Counted from the stretch's first letter, positions 7,677 to 16,510 are shown. The stretch is DNA of 64,000 nucleotides from Mycobacterium sp. 852013-51886_SCH5428379 (GCF_001665575.1 NZ_LZSU01000017.1:1-64000); one strand, 5' to 3'. Notes: generated from the sequence alone by a model not told the origin. Program-made: numbers and translations.

Positions 7677-10138
7677 CGCACAGGCACCTGGGGGAGCGGC
7701 AGCAACGGCAGCGACGGCCGGAACTGCCCGTCGGTCACCGGCTCGCGTCCGTCGGCCCAGGGATCACGATAGGCGGCAACCGATTTCGCCATCCGCGCAT
7801 CCAGCCCCTCGGCGTCGTCGGCGATTGCGGCGCGGATCTGCTCGACCCCGATCCGCGGGACAAACGCATATGTGCGCTCCAACCAATTCGCGTTCTCGCG
7901 GTAGTACTGCAGGAACCGGCCGGTCTGGGTCATCACCTCCTCGGGAGAGTCGACGGTGGCCAGCAGATCGCCTTTGCGGACATGCGCACCGGCCGCGCCG
8001 CCGACGTAGATCTCCCAGCGGCCACCGTCCACCGCGACCACCCCGAGGTCCTTGCACAGCGCCTCGGCGCAGTTGCGGGGGCAACCCGTCACGGCCAACT
8101 TCATCTTCGCCGGGCTCGCCAACCCCTGGTAGCGCTCCTCGATCGCGATGCCGAGCGCCGTGGAGTCACCCACGCCGTATCGGCAGAAGTCGCTGCCTAC
8201 ACAGGTTTTGACAGTGCGGAAACTCTTGCCGTAGGCGTAGCCCGACGGCATGTCCAGATCCGCCCACACTTTCGGCAGGTCTTCTTTGCGTACGCCGAGC
8301 AGGTCGATGCGCTGACCGCCGGTCAATTTGATCATCGGAATCGCGTACTTGTCGGCGACGTCGGCGATGCGGCGCAACTGCCACGGGTTGGTGACACCGC
8401 CCTTCATCTGGGGGACCACGGAGAAGGTGCCGTCACGCTGGATGTTGGCGTGCACCCGGTCGTTGATGAACCGGGCGTCGCGCTCGTCGACAAACTCGTC
8501 GGCCCACATCGTCTCCAGCAGTGACGCCAGCGCCATCTTGGATCCGGCGTCCTCCCTGCCGTCGGGGGCCAATGCGGCGAACACCGACGACACCGAATGC
8601 AGCCCTAGGTCACGGATGTGACGCATCAGCGTCGGCTTGTCGTAGGGGATACCCGGCACGTACCAGGACGCCGACGGATCTTCAGTCACGGCGCCGTCGG
8701 CCGCCCATTCGACGATCTGGCCGACCAGTTCCTTACACGAGCCGCACCCCTTGCCCGCCTTCGTCTTCGCCATCACCCCGGCCACCGAGGTCTCCCCATC
8801 GCGCACACACCCCGTGAGCGTGCCCTTCGAGACGCCGTTGCAGTTGCACACCTGCGCGTCGTCAGCCAGTTCCGCGACCCCCACCCCGACGTCGGGCGTG
8901 CCGATGTCGAACATCAGCGACACCCGTTCCTCGGGCAGCGGCAACCCGGTGTCGAACGCCTGGGTGAGAAACGACACCTTGCTGACGTCACCGAGAAGCG
9001 TTGCGCCGACCAGCTTGCCGTCCCGGATGACGATCGTCTTGTAGACGCCGTGGCGGGGCTCGGAGTACTGCACGAACTCGTCGTCGGGCAGTTCCGGCGC
9101 CTTGAGACCCATGGAGGCGACGTCGACGCCGGCCACCTTGAGCTTCGTGGCCGTCCGCGATCCGTGATACGTCGCGGCAGGATCGACGCGGGTCAGGTGA
9201 TCGGCCAGCACCCCGGCCTGTTCCCACAGCGGAGCGACCAGCCCGTAAACCTGCCCGCGGTGCTGCGCGCACTCGCCCACCACGTAGATGTAGTCGTCGT
9301 CGATCGAGCGCATGTGGTCATCGACGACGATGGCCCGCTCGACGGTCAGACCCGCCCGCCGCGCCAAGCCGACGTTGGGCCGGATGCCCGCCGCGATCAC
9401 CAACATGTCGCATGCGATGGTCTCGCCGTCGTCGAAGACGATGCCGGTCATTTGTCCCGCCGGATCGGTGCGCACCTCGGTGGTTCGCTTCTGGATGTGC
9501 ACCGTGATGCCGAGGTCCTCCACCGACCGCCGCAGAATGCGGCCCGCAGTGTCGTCGAGTTGGGCGTTCATCAGCACCGGTCCGGCGTGCACGACGTCGA
9601 CGGTCAGACCCCGGTTCTGCAGGCCGCGTGCGGCTTCCAGCCCGAGCAGGCCGCCGCCGATTACGACGGCCCTGGTGCGGTGCTCGGCCTCGTGGATCAT
9701 GCCCAGACAGTCGCCGAGGGTGCGGAACCCGAACACGCCGTCGGTCAGGGTCTTGTCATCGGCCCACAGACCCGTCATCGGCGGAAAGAACGACCGGCTG
9801 CCCGTCGCGAGGATGAGATCGTCGTAGCGGGTGGTCGAGCCGTCGTCGGCCTGCACCAGCCGCGCGTAGCGGTCGATGCGCACCACCCGCACGCCGGCGC
9901 GCAGATCGATGCCGTTCTCGGTGTACCAGTCAAGGGAATTGAGATAGATCTCGCCGGCGTCGGTTTCGATGTCCTGGCTGCCCGCCAGCACATTGGACAG
10001 CAGGATCCGGTTGTAGTTGCCATAGGGTTCGTCGCCGAAGACGATGATCTCGAACTGCTCCGCACCGCCGCGCGCAAGGATCTCCTCGATGGCGCGGACG
10101 CCGGCCATCCCGTTGCCCACCACGACCAGGGTGCGCAT
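7673..10138 (-). CDS. nirB: Assimilatory nitrite reductase large subunit NirB
   Basis: An 821-residue NADH-dependent nitrite reductase. Domains run in the usual order. First is a FAD/NAD(P) reductase region beginning VVVGNGMAGVRAIEE (residues 1-about 310). A BFD-type 2Fe-2S segment follows at about 415-465 (CNCNG then KGCGSC). Last are ferredoxin-like and siroheme/4Fe-4S domains (about 540-730), with cluster cysteines in GSDFCRYG and TGCPRNCAEALC. It converts nitrite to ammonium using electrons from NADH through FAD and the clusters. The upstream gene ends on the first base of its ATG region (TGATG), and nirD follows with a 4-nt overlap, so the three are one operon divergent from the nitrate reductase gene. 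Confidence 0.96.
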   Translation of the reverse strand: MRTLVVVGNGMAGVRAIEEILARGGAEQFEIIVFGDEPYGNYNRILLSNVLAGSQDIETDAGEIYLNSLDWYTENGIDLRAGVRVVRIDRYARLVQADDGSTTRYDDLILATGSRSFFPPMTGLWADDKTLTDGVFGFRTLGDCLGMIHEAEHRTRAVVIGGGLLGLEAARGLQNRGLTVDVVHAGPVLMNAQLDDTAGRILRRSVEDLGITVHIQKRTTEVRTDPAGQMTGIVFDDGETIACDMLVIAAGIRPNVGLARRAGLTVERAIVVDDHMRSIDDDYIYVVGECAQHRGQVYGLVAPLWEQAGVLADHLTRVDPAATYHGSRTATKLKVAGVDVASMGLKAPELPDDEFVQYSEPRHGVYKTIVIRDGKLVGATLLGDVSKVSFLTQAFDTGLPLPEERVSLMFDIGTPDVGVGVAELADDAQVCNCNGVSKGTLTGCVRDGETSVAGVMAKTKAGKGCGSCKELVGQIVEWAADGAVTEDPSASWYVPGIPYDKPTLMRHIRDLGLHSVSSVFAALAPDGREDAGSKMALASLLETMWADEFVDERDARFINDRVHANIQRDGTFSVVPQMKGGVTNPWQLRRIADVADKYAIPMIKLTGGQRIDLLGVRKEDLPKVWADLDMPSGYAYGKSFRTVKTCVGSDFCRYGVGDSTALGIAIEERYQGLASPAKMKLAVTGCPRNCAEALCKDLGVVAVDGGRWEIYVGGAAGAHVRKGDLLATVDSPEEVMTQTGRFLQYYRENANWLERTYAFVPRIGVEQIRAAIADDAEGLDARMAKSVAAYRDPWADGREPVTDGQFRPSLPLLPLPQVPVR

Positions 10139-10491
10139 CAGACCTCCACCAGTCCGAGGTCAACGACCACCGTGCCGGTACAACCGGCCGGTGCGGCGAC
10201 GAACAGTTCCAGGATGGTGTCTCCGAGCAGATCCTCGACCACCCGCAGGGCCACGTGGGTGGCGCCCTTGGCTGCGATGGGGAAGTACCGCATCGGTTTG
10301 CCGTCCCGGAACAGCACGACGGTGATCATGTCGTCGGTCGAGTTGCCGCCGCGGAAGTACACGGGCTGGGTCACCGCACCTGGCGGGACCCGGTAGCGCA
10401 GCGATTCATCGATCAGCAACGGTTTCTCCAGGCCGTTGCCCTCGAACTCGAAGGGACCCTGCAGGAATCGGGGGACGCTGCCGTCGCTCAT
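10138..10491 (-). CDS. Unrecognised 117-residue protein heading the nirBD operon
   Basis: A small soluble protein with no signal or membrane segment, predicted mostly beta strand. Segments such as TQPVYFRGGNSTDDMITVVL and KPMRYFPIAAKGATHVALRV look like a compact beta-barrel or sandwich. I do not recognise the family. It is the first gene of the operon leading into nirB (1-nt overlap, TGATG) and lies between nirBD and the divergent nitrate reductase gene, so a role in nitrate or nitrite assimilation, assembly or sensing is plausible but inferred only from context. Confidence 0.75.
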   Translation of the reverse strand: MSDGSVPRFLQGPFEFEGNGLEKPLLIDESLRYRVPPGAVTQPVYFRGGNSTDDMITVVLFRDGKPMRYFPIAAKGATHVALRVVEDLLGDTILELFVAAPAGCTGTVVVDLGLVEV

Positions 10492-10664
10492 GCTTCGCTG
10501 AAGTTAGGCGGAGTTTGTTTCCTCGCGGTTTCCCCGGCGAGTCCAGCGTGATTCCGTCTCATTCCGCACCCTCACCGCCGCCCGCCAGGTCAGGTGAGCA
10601 CCCGTTTTCCTCCCGATAACCTCGGGGGAAACCAACCGGAACAGGCCCCGCCGACCATGGCGAC
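10492..10664. promoter_or_regulatory. Divergent control region of the nitrate/nitrite assimilation genes
   Basis: This 173-bp gap separates the nirB-operon start and the nitrate reductase start, so both promoters lie here. Near the nitrate reductase side, ATAAC at 10616-10620, GAAAC at 10628-10632 and GGAAC at 10638-10642 resemble half-sites of the actinobacterial nitrogen regulator GlnR (GTNAC-N6-GNAAC), but the spacers are 7 and 5 instead of 6. I regard a GlnR site as possible, not shown. Confidence 0.4.
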
Positions 10665-13600
10665 ATGGCGGTGACCAGGACTGCGTGCTCGTACTGCGGT
10701 GTCGGTTGCGGTATCGAGGTGCAGACTGACGGGCCGGTGATCGCCCGGGTTTCCGGGGACAGACTGCACCCCACCAACTTCGGAAGGCTGTGCACCAAGG
10801 GTGCCACCCACGCCGAGATGATGCGGGCCGACGAGGGCAGGCTCGAGTCCGCGCTGCTGCGCCCCGCCCGGGGCGACGAACCGGTGCCGGTGCCCGTGGA
10901 CGACGCGATCGCCGAGGCCGGCAGGCGGCTGCGGGCGATCGTCGACAAGCACGGGCCGGATGCGGTCGCGCTCTACGTCTCCGGTCAGATGTCGCTCGAA
11001 TCGCAGTACCTGGCAACCAAACTCGCGAAAGGTTTCCTGCGCACCAAGTACATGGAGTCCAATTCGCGGCTGTGTATGGCCAGCGCGGGCACCGGCTACA
11101 AACAATCGCTCGGCTCTGACGGGCCGCCGGGTTCCTACACCGACTTCGACCTGACCAACCTGTTCTTCGTGATCGGGTCGAACATGGCCGACTGCCACCC
11201 GATCCTGTACCTGCGGATGGTCGACCAGCTCAAGGCGGGCGCGAAGCTGATCGTCGTCGATCCCCGCCGCACCGCCACCGCGGACCGGGCCGACCTCTTT
11301 TTGCAGATCAAACCCGGCACCGACCTCGCCCTGCTCAACGGGCTGCTGCACCTGCTGGTCGAGAACGGCGACGTCGACGAGCGGTTCATCGCCGAACACA
11401 CCCAGGGTTGGGAGCAGATGCCGGTCTTCCTGGCCGACTACCCGCCCGCAAAGGTCTCCGAGATCACCGGCATCAGCGAATCCGACATCCGGCTGGCCGC
11501 GGCGATGATCGCCGAGGCGGGCGACTGGATGACGTGCTGGGCGGTGGGGATGAACCAGAGCACACACGGCACGTGGAACACCAACGCGATCTGCAACCTG
11601 CACCTGGCGACGGGGGCGATCTGTCGGCCCGGCAGCGGACCGATGTCACTGACCGGGCAGCCCAACGCCATGGGCGGTCGCGAGATGGGTTACATGGGGC
11701 CGGGTCTGCCCGGGCAGCGGGCGGTGACCTCCGACGACGACCGGGCGTTCGTCGAGCGGCAGTGGGGTCTGGACCCCGGCACCATTCGCACCGACTTCGG
11801 TCCCGGCGCGGTCGACATGTTCGAACGCCTCGCCGCCGGCGAGATCAAGGCGTGCTGGATCATCTGCACCAATCCCGTGGCCACCATGCCGAACCGCAAG
11901 ACCACGATCGCCGGCCTGGAGGCCGCCGAACTCGTCATCACCCAGGACACCTACCGCGACAACGCCACCAACCGCTACGCCGACATCGTGTTGCCCGCCA
12001 CGCTGTGGGCCGAGTCCGATGCGGTCATGGTGAATTCGGACCGCACCATGACGCTGCTGCAGCAGTCGATCCCGCCCGCCGGGCAGGCCCGCCCCGACTG
12101 GCGGCTGATCTGCGACATCGCCGCCCAACTCGGCTTCGGTGAACACTTCAGCTACCGGGACAGCGCCGAGATCTTCGACGAGCTCCGGGAATTCACGAAC
12201 CTGCGGACCGGGTGGGATCTGCGCGGCGCGAGCTACGACCGGCTCCGCGAGACACCGTTGCAGTGGCCAGTGCCGCCCGACAATCTGCCCGGTGGTGCCG
12301 ACGACCGGCATCCGATCCGCTATCTGAACGACGGTGTCAGCCAACACCTGTTCATCAACGAGGACGGCGACCGGCCTCGGCTGGCGTTCGCCACACCGTC
12401 GCGGCGGGCCGTCTTCTTCCCCCGTCCGCACGTCGACGCCGCCGAACTGCCCGACGGCGACTATCCGTTCGTGCTGAACACCGGTCGACTGCAACACCAG
12501 TGGCACACCATGACCAAGACCGGCCGCGTCGACAAGCTCAACAAGCTCAACGGCGGACCGTTCGTCGAGCTGCACCCCGTGGATGCGGTCGCTCTCGAGA
12601 TCGTCGACGGTGACCAGCTGGAGTTGACGTCGCGACGCGGACGGGCGGTGCTTCCAGCCGTCGTCAGCGACCGCGTGCGGCCGGGCAACTGTTTCGTGCC
12701 GTTCCACTGGAACGACGAACACGGCGAGTATCTGGCCGTCAACGCGCTGACCAACGACGCCGTCGATCCCGACTCACTGCAACCCGAGTTCAAGGTGTGC
12801 GCGGTCAGCCTGCGTCCGGTCCGTCCGCGCAGCTCCGGGGTGACCCGCAAGCCGTCGTTCTCCGAGGACGAGAAGCTCTACCTGGCAGGCTTTTTCAGCG
12901 GGATCGGCACCCAACCCGTCGGTGTTCCGGTCCTGCCCCCGACCGCCCCGGTCCGCGACGAGGTGCGGTTGTGGATCGACGGCACGCTGGCGGGCCGCTA
13001 CTCCCGCGCCGACGCCGCCGAACCCGCCCGCCCCAGCGCGGCGACCGCGGACGGACCGTTGGTGGTGTGGGCCTCCCAGACGGGCAACGCCGAGGAGATG
13101 GCGGGGCGGGTCGCCGAAAAGGTCGGTGCCGCACAGGTACTGAACATGGATGACGCTGCGCTGAGCGACCTCGCCGGGCGCGACGTGCTGGTGGTCACCA
13201 GTACCTTCGGCGACGGCGGCCCGCCGGACAACGGCGCGGATTTCTGGTCGCGCCTGGAATCGGCGGAGGCACCCGCCCTGGACGGCGTCCGCTACGCGGT
13301 GCTCGGTATCGGTGACCGTTCTTACGACGACTTCTGCGGCCACGCGCGCGCACTGGACGACCGGTTCGCCGCGCTCGGCGCCACCCGACTGCGCGACCGG
13401 CAGGAGTGCGAGGCCTACGACGACGAACCGATGGCCCGCTGGGTCGACGACGTCGCGGTGCTGGTCGCCGGCCTGGGCGCGGGTAGCGGCGCCGCCACCC
13501 TCACCCGCCCGGCAACGAGCAAGGAGGCCGAACCGTTCACTCGCGCCAAACCGGTGCTTGCGCCACTGGTGCGCAACGTGGTGCTCAGCGCGCCGACGTC

Positions 13601-14639
13601 GGCAAAAGAGGTGCGCCAGTTCGGATTCGACATCTCCGAGCACGGGGTGTCGTACTCGGTGGGGGACTCCCTCGGCGTGTTCGCCCGCAATGATCCCGCG
13701 GTGGTCGACGCGTGGCTCGACGCGACAGGCTTGCGCGGAGACCAGGTCATCGAGGTTGACGGTGAAGCGCGGCCGCTGCACGACGCGCTGGCGACCTGCT
13801 ACGACATCCGGCGCATCACCCCGGACCTGTTGCGCTTCGTGGCCGAACACAGCCGCGACGCCCGGGAACTGCGCGCCCCGACGAAGAAGCTCGACGCCTG
13901 GCTGAGCCGGCGCGACGGTATCGACATCGTGCGGCAGTTCGCCGTGCACGCCGGTCCGCACGAGTGGCAGCAGGTGCTGGTGCGGCTGACGCCGCGCAAC
14001 TACTCGATCTCGTCGTCCCCGCTCGTGTCACCGCACGAGGTGCAGCTGACCACGGCGGTGGTCCGTTACCGCGGCGCCGACGGCGGCAGCCGCGGCGGCG
14101 TCTGCTCGACCTATCTGGCGGATCGGGCGGAGGGGGCGCCGGTGCCGGTGTTCCTGCAGCGCACACCCCACTTCCGGCCGCCGCAGGACCCCGCCACGCC
14201 GATGATCATGGTGGGACCCGGCACGGGGATAGCCCCGTTCCGGGGGTTTCTACAGGAGCGGCGCGCACTCGGCCACCGGGGACGTAACTGGTTGTTCTTC
14301 GGGGATCGGCACCGCAGTGAGCACTTCTACTACCGCGACGACCTCGAGCAGATGGTCCACGACGGCTTCCTGAACCGGCTCGACGTCGCGTTCTCCCGCG
14401 ATCAGCGCGACCGGGTGTACGTCCAGCACAAGATGACCGACTACGGGGCCGAAATGTGGAGCTGGCTCGAGGACGGCGCCCATCTGTACGTCTGCGGTGA
14501 CGCGACGAAGATGGCCAGGGACGTCGACGCGGCCCTCACCGCGATCATCAGGACCCACGGCCGGCTGTCGGAAGAGGCGGCACGCGACTACAAGCGCCGG
14601 CTGGTGGGGGAGAAACGCTACGTGCGGGACGTCTACTGA
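10665..14639 (+). CDS. Assimilatory nitrate reductase fused to CysJ-like flavoprotein reductase
   Basis: A 1324-residue fusion. Residues 1-60 bind a 4Fe-4S cluster through C8, C11, C15 and C43 (ACSYCGVGC and RLCTKG). Residues about 60-720 are a molybdopterin (bis-MGD) oxidoreductase of the NasA/NarB type with the dinucleotide-binding domain at the end. Residues about 795-935 form a flavodoxin-like FMN domain (WASQTGNAEEMAG). From about 960 a CysJ/ferredoxin-NADP reductase module binds FAD (RNYSISSSP) and NAD(P)H (VGPGTGIAPFRGF near 1180). The protein should therefore carry electrons from NAD(P)H through FAD, FMN and Fe-S to molybdenum and reduce nitrate to nitrite in one chain. The product feeds divergent nirBD. 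M. smegmatis NasN, as I recall it, is of this kind. Confidence 0.93.
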   Translation: MAVTRTACSYCGVGCGIEVQTDGPVIARVSGDRLHPTNFGRLCTKGATHAEMMRADEGRLESALLRPARGDEPVPVPVDDAIAEAGRRLRAIVDKHGPDAVALYVSGQMSLESQYLATKLAKGFLRTKYMESNSRLCMASAGTGYKQSLGSDGPPGSYTDFDLTNLFFVIGSNMADCHPILYLRMVDQLKAGAKLIVVDPRRTATADRADLFLQIKPGTDLALLNGLLHLLVENGDVDERFIAEHTQGWEQMPVFLADYPPAKVSEITGISESDIRLAAAMIAEAGDWMTCWAVGMNQSTHGTWNTNAICNLHLATGAICRPGSGPMSLTGQPNAMGGREMGYMGPGLPGQRAVTSDDDRAFVERQWGLDPGTIRTDFGPGAVDMFERLAAGEIKACWIICTNPVATMPNRKTTIAGLEAAELVITQDTYRDNATNRYADIVLPATLWAESDAVMVNSDRTMTLLQQSIPPAGQARPDWRLICDIAAQLGFGEHFSYRDSAEIFDELREFTNLRTGWDLRGASYDRLRETPLQWPVPPDNLPGGADDRHPIRYLNDGVSQHLFINEDGDRPRLAFATPSRRAVFFPRPHVDAAELPDGDYPFVLNTGRLQHQWHTMTKTGRVDKLNKLNGGPFVELHPVDAVALEIVDGDQLELTSRRGRAVLPAVVSDRVRPGNCFVPFHWNDEHGEYLAVNALTNDAVDPDSLQPEFKVCAVSLRPVRPRSSGVTRKPSFSEDEKLYLAGFFSGIGTQPVGVPVLPPTAPVRDEVRLWIDGTLAGRYSRADAAEPARPSAATADGPLVVWASQTGNAEEMAGRVAEKVGAAQVLNMDDAALSDLAGRDVLVVTSTFGDGGPPDNGADFWSRLESAEAPALDGVRYAVLGIGDRSYDDFCGHARALDDRFAALGATRLRDRQECEAYDDEPMARWVDDVAVLVAGLGAGSGAATLTRPATSKEAEPFTRAKPVLAPLVRNVVLSAPTSAKEVRQFGFDISEHGVSYSVGDSLGVFARNDPAVVDAWLDATGLRGDQVIEVDGEARPLHDALATCYDIRRITPDLLRFVAEHSRDARELRAPTKKLDAWLSRRDGIDIVRQFAVHAGPHEWQQVLVRLTPRNYSISSSPLVSPHEVQLTTAVVRYRGADGGSRGGVCSTYLADRAEGAPVPVFLQRTPHFRPPQDPATPMIMVGPGTGIAPFRGFLQERRALGHRGRNWLFFGDRHRSEHFYYRDDLEQMVHDGFLNRLDVAFSRDQRDRVYVQHKMTDYGAEMWSWLEDGAHLYVCGDATKMARDVDAALTAIIRTHGRLSEEAARDYKRRLVGEKRYVRDVY

Positions 14640-14972
14640 CGTGTTCTGAAGGGGTGTCCGAGGGGGGACTTGAACCCCCACGGAGCTGGTGGGTATCGGC
14701 TTGAAAGTACGCTCTCACCGCGATTGAAGAACGCCGAGTTGGTCTAGCGGAAGTAGTTAAATGGTTTGTCATACCGATTACCAGCTTCAAGGAAACACGC
14801 GTCTCCGATCAGGCTCGGCCGTTCCAGAGAACTGGCCCAACCCCCGCATTCCATCTGCTTCGATGCAACTATAAAGCCGTTAAAGGCGAGGCACGCGGCG
14901 CTGTAAATCGCGAGTTGGTTCGAATATGACTGTCGCGGAGCAGCACAGCTGTTTGAACGGGGAGTGATTGTT
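14640..14972. other. Gene-free left end of the tRNA-Leu mini-island
   Basis: This 333-bp stretch begins with a few native bases after the nitrate reductase gene, then the distal 29-bp att copy (14654-14682), then sequence clearly richer in A/T than its surroundings. An imperfect 7-bp pairing between 14733-14739 and 14813-14819 encloses a tRNA-sized loop, but no T-arm or D-arm is present, so no RNA gene is called. A GGGGAG ribosome site at 14958-14963 serves the island gene. Confidence 0.5.
14654..14682 (-). repeat. Distal attachment-site copy (3' end of tRNA-Leu)
   Basis: These 29 bases are identical to 16348-16376, which are the T-arm and acceptor 3' end of the intact tRNA-Leu. Sequence beyond the 29 bp does not continue as tRNA. 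A second copy of a tRNA 3' end downstream of the tRNA is the usual footprint of site-specific integration by a tyrosine recombinase. The segment between the copies (about 1.7 kb) would be the integrated element. Confidence 0.8.
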
Positions 14973-16010
14973 ATGCGGGGGACTTATCGGCTTTGGAGTC
15001 GCGACAGAGGCGACTGGTGCAGTTTCGACATTGTCGGTGAAAAATCCTACGGCGCTACTATCCGCGAGCTCATGCCGCAGGACTACACCGGTAAGGGCAC
15101 CGAGGTCACCCGTGACTTTGAGTTGATCCCCGAACCCGACAACCGCCACGACCCCTGGGCCATTTCCGTACGGGCTGACGGACGAACGGTGGGGTACCTC
15201 CCACGCGAGCACTGCCGCACATTAGCGACTGTAGTCCGACGAGTTGTCGCGTCTGGGTTCACTCCCATCGTCCCAGGCAGGATTTACGCATACGACGCTA
15301 GCGACTGGGAAAATTGGGACGGATACGGCGATCCTCCGAGGGACTTCGCGGCGAAGGTCCAGCTCAAACTCGGCGAACCGCATGCGTTGCTACCCATCAA
15401 TGATCCGCCGCCGGTTCCTCATACGCTGTTGCCACGGTCGGCGATCGTGCAAGTGACGAAGGAGGACCAGCACACCGCCGCTCTGTTGAAGCATGTCCCT
15501 CCAAGCGGGTACGGCCTGCTTTTCGTCACGCTCCATGAGGATGCGACGGGCGCGAAGACTCTGGTCGAGGTGCGCATCGACGGCGAGCGCGTCGGTCAAC
15601 TGACGCCACAGATGAGTCAACGATTCCTGCCTTTGCTTCGACACCTTGAGTCGCGTGGGCTCGTGACGGCCTGCTGGGGAGACATCACGGGGTCGGCGGT
15701 GGCTGCGGAGGTCCGCATCGATGCGGTCAAGGCCAACGAGGCTGACAAAGCAGTACTCGATGGCCCGCCGGTCACGGTTCCGCGTTTGGTTGCCTGTCAG
15801 AGCGATCCGACTGGGTATGACTTAAGCGGGGTAACTGCAGAGGTACAGCCAGCCGCCCAATATTCCGATACTGGGGGACGGCATCGTCGTCTGGTGGCTC
15901 CGGCGCCATTGCCGCCAGCTGGATGGTACGAGGATGCACGCGTTCCGAGTCTGATTCGATATTGGAATGGCGATGCTTGGACTGACCATGTCGCTCCGAA
16001 GGCCCGATGA
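14973..16010 (+). CDS. HIRAN-like and DUF2510 domain protein carried by the island
   Basis: A 345-residue protein. The ATG at 14973 is chosen because GGGGAG lies 9 nt upstream; an in-frame GTG at 14964 directly abuts that site. Residues about 15-110 resemble a HIRAN domain (PDNRHDPWAISV followed by TVGYLPREH). A second weaker repeat of the same pattern sits in the middle (VEVRIDGERVGQLTP). The last 35 residues are a DUF2510-like motif (PAGWYEDA then YWNGDAWTDH). HIRAN domains bind DNA ends or stalled forks and occur in mobile and defence-related proteins; DUF2510 is an actinobacterial tail often on membrane or phage-related proteins. No catalytic domain is visible. Base composition is unlike the neighbours, consistent with acquisition. 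Confidence 0.75.
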   Translation: MRGTYRLWSRDRGDWCSFDIVGEKSYGATIRELMPQDYTGKGTEVTRDFELIPEPDNRHDPWAISVRADGRTVGYLPREHCRTLATVVRRVVASGFTPIVPGRIYAYDASDWENWDGYGDPPRDFAAKVQLKLGEPHALLPINDPPPVPHTLLPRSAIVQVTKEDQHTAALLKHVPPSGYGLLFVTLHEDATGAKTLVEVRIDGERVGQLTPQMSQRFLPLLRHLESRGLVTACWGDITGSAVAAEVRIDAVKANEADKAVLDGPPVTVPRLVACQSDPTGYDLSGVTAEVQPAAQYSDTGGRHRRLVAPAPLPPAGWYEDARVPSLIRYWNGDAWTDHVAPKAR

Positions 16011-16348
16011 CGGCCTGCGGAGCTGGGCGAGGCCGTCGGAGCCGCGAAGTGTTTCGATCCGCGCGAAGCGCTCCAGACCGTCGTCAGAGCAAAAATGCCC
16101 GAAGGACCGTCCGTTCTGCGGCACCCAAGCGAGGAGTCTGGCGGTCGGCCACTTCTGGCGCACACATTCCGGATCAAAGGCTTTAACCGGGGAAACTTCA
16201 GCGTCCGTTTGCGGGATCCATGGGAACTTACTGGACACAGACCTTGATGGCGTCAACCCAGTCGGCTACGACTTCCGGGGATCAATTACGCCCAGCGCCC
16301 GGTCGGTCGCCGTCTAGCAGCCATCAGCTGCGTTTGCGTAGATGTCTG
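16011..16348. other. Gene-free stretch between island gene and tRNA-Leu
   Basis: This 338-bp stretch has short open frames on both strands, but none has a ribosome site, recognisable domain or codon pattern. It is likely island residue or decayed sequence. I see no integrase remnant, resolvase or direct repeat inside it. Confidence 0.5.
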
Positions 16349-16376
16349 TGTCCGAGGGGGGACTTGAACCCCCACG
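16348..16376 (-). repeat. Proximal attachment-site copy inside tRNA-Leu
   Basis: This is the 29-bp match to 14654-14682. It covers the T-arm and acceptor 3' strand of the functional tRNA plus one flanking base. The tRNA stays intact, as expected when an element brings its own copy of the displaced 3' end. Confidence 0.8.
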
Positions 16377-16434
16377 CCCGTTAATAGGGCACTAGCACCT
16401 CAAGCTAGCGCGTCTGCCATTCCGCCACTCGGAC
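16349..16434 (-). tRNA. tRNA-Leu (anticodon GAG)
   Basis: Read on the minus strand, a full type II tRNA folds. The acceptor GTCCGAG pairs with CTCGGAC and the discriminator is A. The D-arm is GCG/CGC. The anticodon stem CTAGC/GCTAG closes the loop TTGAGGT with anticodon GAG. A long variable arm GCCC/GGGC and a T-arm GGGGG-TTCAAGT-CCCCC follow. Length is 86 nt and CCA is not encoded. It reads CUC and CUU leucine codons. Its 3' end is the integration site of the adjacent mini-island. Confidence 0.97.
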
Positions 16435-16510
16435 CCGACCCGCGTTCCCGCGGGCAGCTAAGGCTATCGGATCACGCTACGCAGATCCAAAACGCCCACA
16501 CCTGGTACGA

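Noticed and set aside
8618..10396. A 592-residue open frame antisense to nirB
   Set aside because: Same reason: high-GC shadow, no motif, and nirB on the other strand is complete.
14654..14740. A second full tRNA-Leu at the distal att copy
   Set aside because: Identity stops after 29 bp; anticodon and D arms are missing, so it is only a 3' fragment.
14733..14820. A possible tRNA on the plus strand in the island (GCCGAGT pairing with GGCTCGGC, a CAT triplet in a loop)
   Set aside because: The acceptor-like pairing is there, but no T-arm, D-arm or proper anticodon stem can be drawn.
15822..16256. A 144-residue minus-strand frame in the island, considered as an integrase remnant
   Set aside because: No recombinase R-H-R-Y residues or other known motif, and it overlaps the HIRAN gene end.
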